A DNA stretch of 8,121 bases, from NCBI GenBank assembly GCA_002329675.1, contig DCUA01000110.1, forward strand, positions 2,952-11,072. Direction: 5' to 3'. Position numbers and translations under genes: made by a program. Within the stretch, counting starts at the first letter, position 1, and every line of letters starts with the position of its first letter. Shown here piece after piece: positions 5,972-8,121 of the stretch. The DNA is from Firmicutes bacterium UBA1426 (lineage in GTDB: Bacteria; Bacillota; Clostridia; Peptostreptococcales; Anaerovoracaceae). The notes under the pieces are model-generated. The model ran no database searches. It was not told the DNA's origin and saw only the letters and a list, made by a program, of their open reading frames with translations.

Positions 5972-8047
5972 TCATATTTGATATTTATTCTTTTTTCTCA
6001 CCAGTTGCGTCTGGCTTATCCCGATGGCTCTCGCAGCTTTCCTGGATGAACCGTACTTTTCATAGGCACTCTTTATGATACCCTTCTCAAAGTTCGCCAC
6101 CATCAGATTCAGATCCAGTGTTTTGTTTTCCTCTACAATTTCCTCCGGCTCCAAGGGGTTGATATTATCGAAGAGATCCAGGTGCATTCCCCTCATTACG
6201 TCGAAGGCAGTAATGTTTTCCCCTTTCACGGAAATGAGCAGTCTTTGGACCATGTTTTCAAGCTCTCTGATATTTCCCGGCCAGTCGCAATTCTTCAGGT
6301 ACTCCACCGCATCCTCTGTAATGCCGCGATTTATGCCGAATTTGTCGTTGTACTTCTTTATAAAGTAATATACCAACGCAGGGATCTCGGCCCGCCGCTC
6401 GGAAAGAGAAGGAACTCTGATGGGAAAAACATTGAGCCTATAATAAAGATCCCTCCGGAATCTCCTGGCATTAACGGCATCTTCCAGATCCCGGTTCGTT
6501 GCAGAGAGGATCCGGACGTTGGTTTTTACAGCCCTCGTCCCACCTACACGGTAAAACTCTCCATCCTGAATAACACGAAGCAGCTTTGCCTGAACGTCCA
6601 GAGGCAGTTCTCCCACCTCATCCAGAAAGATGATGCCGTTATCCGCAAGCTCAAAATAACCTTTCTTACCCGAGGGATTGGCACCGGTAAAGGACCCCTT
6701 CTCATAGCCGAACATCTCCGATTCGATGAGGTCTTTCGCTATAGAAGCGCAGTTGATCTTAACAAAAGGCTGCATTCTCCTGTTACTGTTCTTTTGAATT
6801 ATTGTGGCAACCTTCTCTTTTCCCACTCCCGTATCTCCGGTGATCAGTACGTTGCAATCATATTTCGCCACGCTTAAAATTTCATCCAGCACCATGGCCA
6901 TAGCCCTGCTTTCGCAGATGAAATCCTCCTGGAGGCTTTTGCGGTAATGGGGCATTTCAAGGCTCTTGTTGGAACGTCCCAAGGGATAATCGGCGTCGTC
7001 CTCCACCTTGGACTCAACCACCGATGCAGCATTCAAGTAGGGCGTAAGGCTCTTTATCAGGTCGATTCCAAATTCATCATACTCCTCCAGATAGCCTTCT
7101 GCACACCGGATCGTGAGCTGGCGGGAGATGGATTCCGTAATGTAAACCGCTATATTATAGTTGTTGATAAGGTTGGCAAAGAACACGGTTCCCCCGTAAC
7201 GGGTTGCCAGGATGTTTACCGTTTCCGCTCCGGGGATGTCCGCACAGTTAACGCTCATATCATAAAGCCCTTCCGCATTGAGCCGCTTCAGGCATTCCAC
7301 CGGTTTCAGGATATTCACGTAATGAATTTCCGTAAAGATATCGTTAAGAAGTTCATCAATAACATTTCCCTTGAAAATGATATCCGACTTCTTATCAAAG
7401 AGGCAGACAATCTGAGCATCAGGCCCTGCAGCATTTCGGATGACAGTGCCAAAGAGCAGGTTGGTCAGCAGGTTATTGCCTACCACCAAAAAATGGTTCT
7501 TTCCCTTGGCCTCCTCGCTCACTGCGTAAAGAGTGCCGGATTCGTCATAGGAAAAAAGGAGAAGGTTGATGGGAAGGCCTTTTGGCGGTTTGACCACGGG
7601 AAATTCATTGAAAAAAATAGCATAGCCTTCTGCATCCACCTGAGAATATGCCATATCGATCCTGTTTATGCGACTTATGTAAAGAGGGATCGCTGCAAGG
7701 GACGCGTTGCAAATAACCTCATCTCCCGGCTTCAGGCCTTTTTTATTGTTGTAGGCGCTGCCGATCTCCTCCACCACTCCGTAGACCACACCTCCCGTAT
7801 CCGTTACCGGATTATGGAGCTTCCCCCTTCGAATGACGATGTCCATTATCTTTTCCTTAATCTTCTGGGGGTGATTATCTGCCTCGATGCAGATCTGTTT
7901 GAAGCTGGTGCTTTCAATATGAAGCTTCCGTATGGATATGCGAAGTTCAGTGGGATGGATCTCCCGATTATTATCAACTTTCCAGGCAGATGTGGAAAGC
8001 ACGTGTTTTGGTTCCAGGACCCGGTTGAGTCCGAAGCGATTGAACAT
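5972..8047 (-). CDS. Sigma-54-dependent activator with a dehydrogenase-derived sensor domain, likely regulator of lysine fermentation
   Basis: This 691-residue protein has three parts. Residues 1-335 align along their length with the neighbouring Kdd: VLEPKHVL, KLHIESTSFKQI (41-52), LHNPVTDTGGVVYGVVEEIG (77-96), VNCADIPGAETVNILA (266-281), YGGTVFFANL. In place of the Kdd glycine loop GGGGKSG it has GNNLLTN (190-196), so it is probably a ligand sensor, not an enzyme. Residues about 365-605 are a sigma-54 AAA+ domain: Walker A GDTGVGKE (404-411), the sigma-54-contacting loop GSFTGA (451-456), Walker B IIFLDEVGEL (472-481), arginine-finger region RRDLYYRLN, and WPGNIRELEN (589-598). Residues 654-690 form a Fis/TyrR-type helix-turn-helix (SSRKAARAIGISQTQLVRKK). 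GGAGG ends 6 bases before the ATG. No receiver or PAS domain is present. It most likely senses a pathway intermediate and activates the promoter at 5781-5796. The class is certain; ligand and target are inferred. Confidence 0.93.
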   Translation of the reverse strand: MFNRFGLNRVLEPKHVLSTSAWKVDNNREIHPTELRISIRKLHIESTSFKQICIEADNHPQKIKEKIMDIVIRRGKLHNPVTDTGGVVYGVVEEIGSAYNNKKGLKPGDEVICNASLAAIPLYISRINRIDMAYSQVDAEGYAIFFNEFPVVKPPKGLPINLLLFSYDESGTLYAVSEEAKGKNHFLVVGNNLLTNLLFGTVIRNAAGPDAQIVCLFDKKSDIIFKGNVIDELLNDIFTEIHYVNILKPVECLKRLNAEGLYDMSVNCADIPGAETVNILATRYGGTVFFANLINNYNIAVYITESISRQLTIRCAEGYLEEYDEFGIDLIKSLTPYLNAASVVESKVEDDADYPLGRSNKSLEMPHYRKSLQEDFICESRAMAMVLDEILSVAKYDCNVLITGDTGVGKEKVATIIQKNSNRRMQPFVKINCASIAKDLIESEMFGYEKGSFTGANPSGKKGYFELADNGIIFLDEVGELPLDVQAKLLRVIQDGEFYRVGGTRAVKTNVRILSATNRDLEDAVNARRFRRDLYYRLNVFPIRVPSLSERRAEIPALVYYFIKKYNDKFGINRGITEDAVEYLKNCDWPGNIRELENMVQRLLISVKGENITAFDVMRGMHLDLFDNINPLEPEEIVEENKTLDLNLMVANFEKGIIKSAYEKYGSSRKAARAIGISQTQLVRKKNKYQI

Positions 8048-8073
8048 GTATTACCTCCGTTTTTATGGGTGAT

Positions 8074-8087
8074 GCAAATTCGGTTCG
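8074..8087 (-). promoter_or_regulatory. Candidate operator half-site upstream of the regulator gene
   Basis: The minus strand reads CGAACCGAATTTGC, which matches the right arm of the 5933-5966 dyad and its flanks (CGAACCGATTTG, 5957-5968) apart from one extra A. It lies about 27-40 bases before the regulator start codon, where a bound protein could affect its own expression. Only one arm is seen here and the window ends at 8121. No convincing sigma-54 or sigma-70 promoter could be assigned in the 74 bases upstream of the gene. Confidence 0.35.
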
Positions 8088-8121
8088 TTTCTGCGCAATA
8101 CAAGCATACCTCATTGGTATA

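Noticed and set aside
6182..6877. Open frame on the plus strand (about 231 codons) inside the regulator
   Set aside because: Antisense to the AAA+ domain with its full motif set; low-complexity translation with no family features.
8073..8088. Sigma-54 promoter upstream of the regulator gene
   Set aside because: A TTGCA is present on the minus strand, but the bases 10 upstream lack the GG doublet; the -24 element does not match.
1..8121. CRISPR arrays, tRNA or rRNA genes, insertion sequences
   Set aside because: No regularly spaced repeats, cloverleaf or rRNA-like stretches, transposase genes or long terminal inverted repeats were seen. The 16S-tail-like string at 5914-5925 is only a Shine-Dalgarno complement.

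Overview
The window is a piece of a lysine-fermentation locus from an anaerobic bacterium. Every well-supported gene is on the minus strand, so the locus reads from right to left. Strong GGAGG-type ribosome binding sites, tight gene packing, mid-range base composition and a sigma-54 activator fit a clostridial Firmicute (amino-acid-fermenting Clostridia of the Peptostreptococcales or Anaerovorax type). The lineage is an inference; Fusobacteria and other anaerobes carry related clusters.

Layout in transcription order. (1) 8047-5972: a 691-residue sigma-54-dependent activator. Its first ~335 residues are a diverged copy of the pathway enzyme 3,5-diaminohexanoate dehydrogenase, fused to a AAA+ domain and a Fis-type helix-turn-helix. 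(2) 5971-5658: a 314-base control region holding an inverted repeat (5933-5966) and a textbook -24/-12 sigma-54 promoter (5781-5796). (3) kdd, 3,5-diaminohexanoate dehydrogenase (5657-4620). (4) Two adjacent palindromes (4618-4606 and 4603-4575). (5) kamA, lysine 2,3-aminomutase (4530-3280). (6) A P-loop protein here called kamB (3228-2206). (7) A MutS-like ATPase here called kamC (2197-557). (8) The 5' third of kamD, the lysine 5,6-aminomutase alpha subunit (560 to the window edge).

How the genes work together. KamA converts L-lysine to L-beta-lysine. KamD with KamE (expected just past base 1) moves the second amino group to give 3,5-diaminohexanoate. Kdd oxidatively deaminates that to 5-amino-3-oxohexanoate. 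The later steps (Kce, Kal, CoA transferase) are not in the window. KamB and KamC lie between the two aminomutases and are probably accessory ATPases that maintain a radical or B12 enzyme; this is an inference. The regulator probably senses a pathway metabolite with its enzyme-derived domain and drives the kdd-kam operon from the sigma-54 promoter.

The most notable point is this regulator: a dehydrogenase turned sensor, placed directly upstream of its own enzymatic paralogue. A candidate operator dyad between them has a matching half-site in front of the regulator gene itself.
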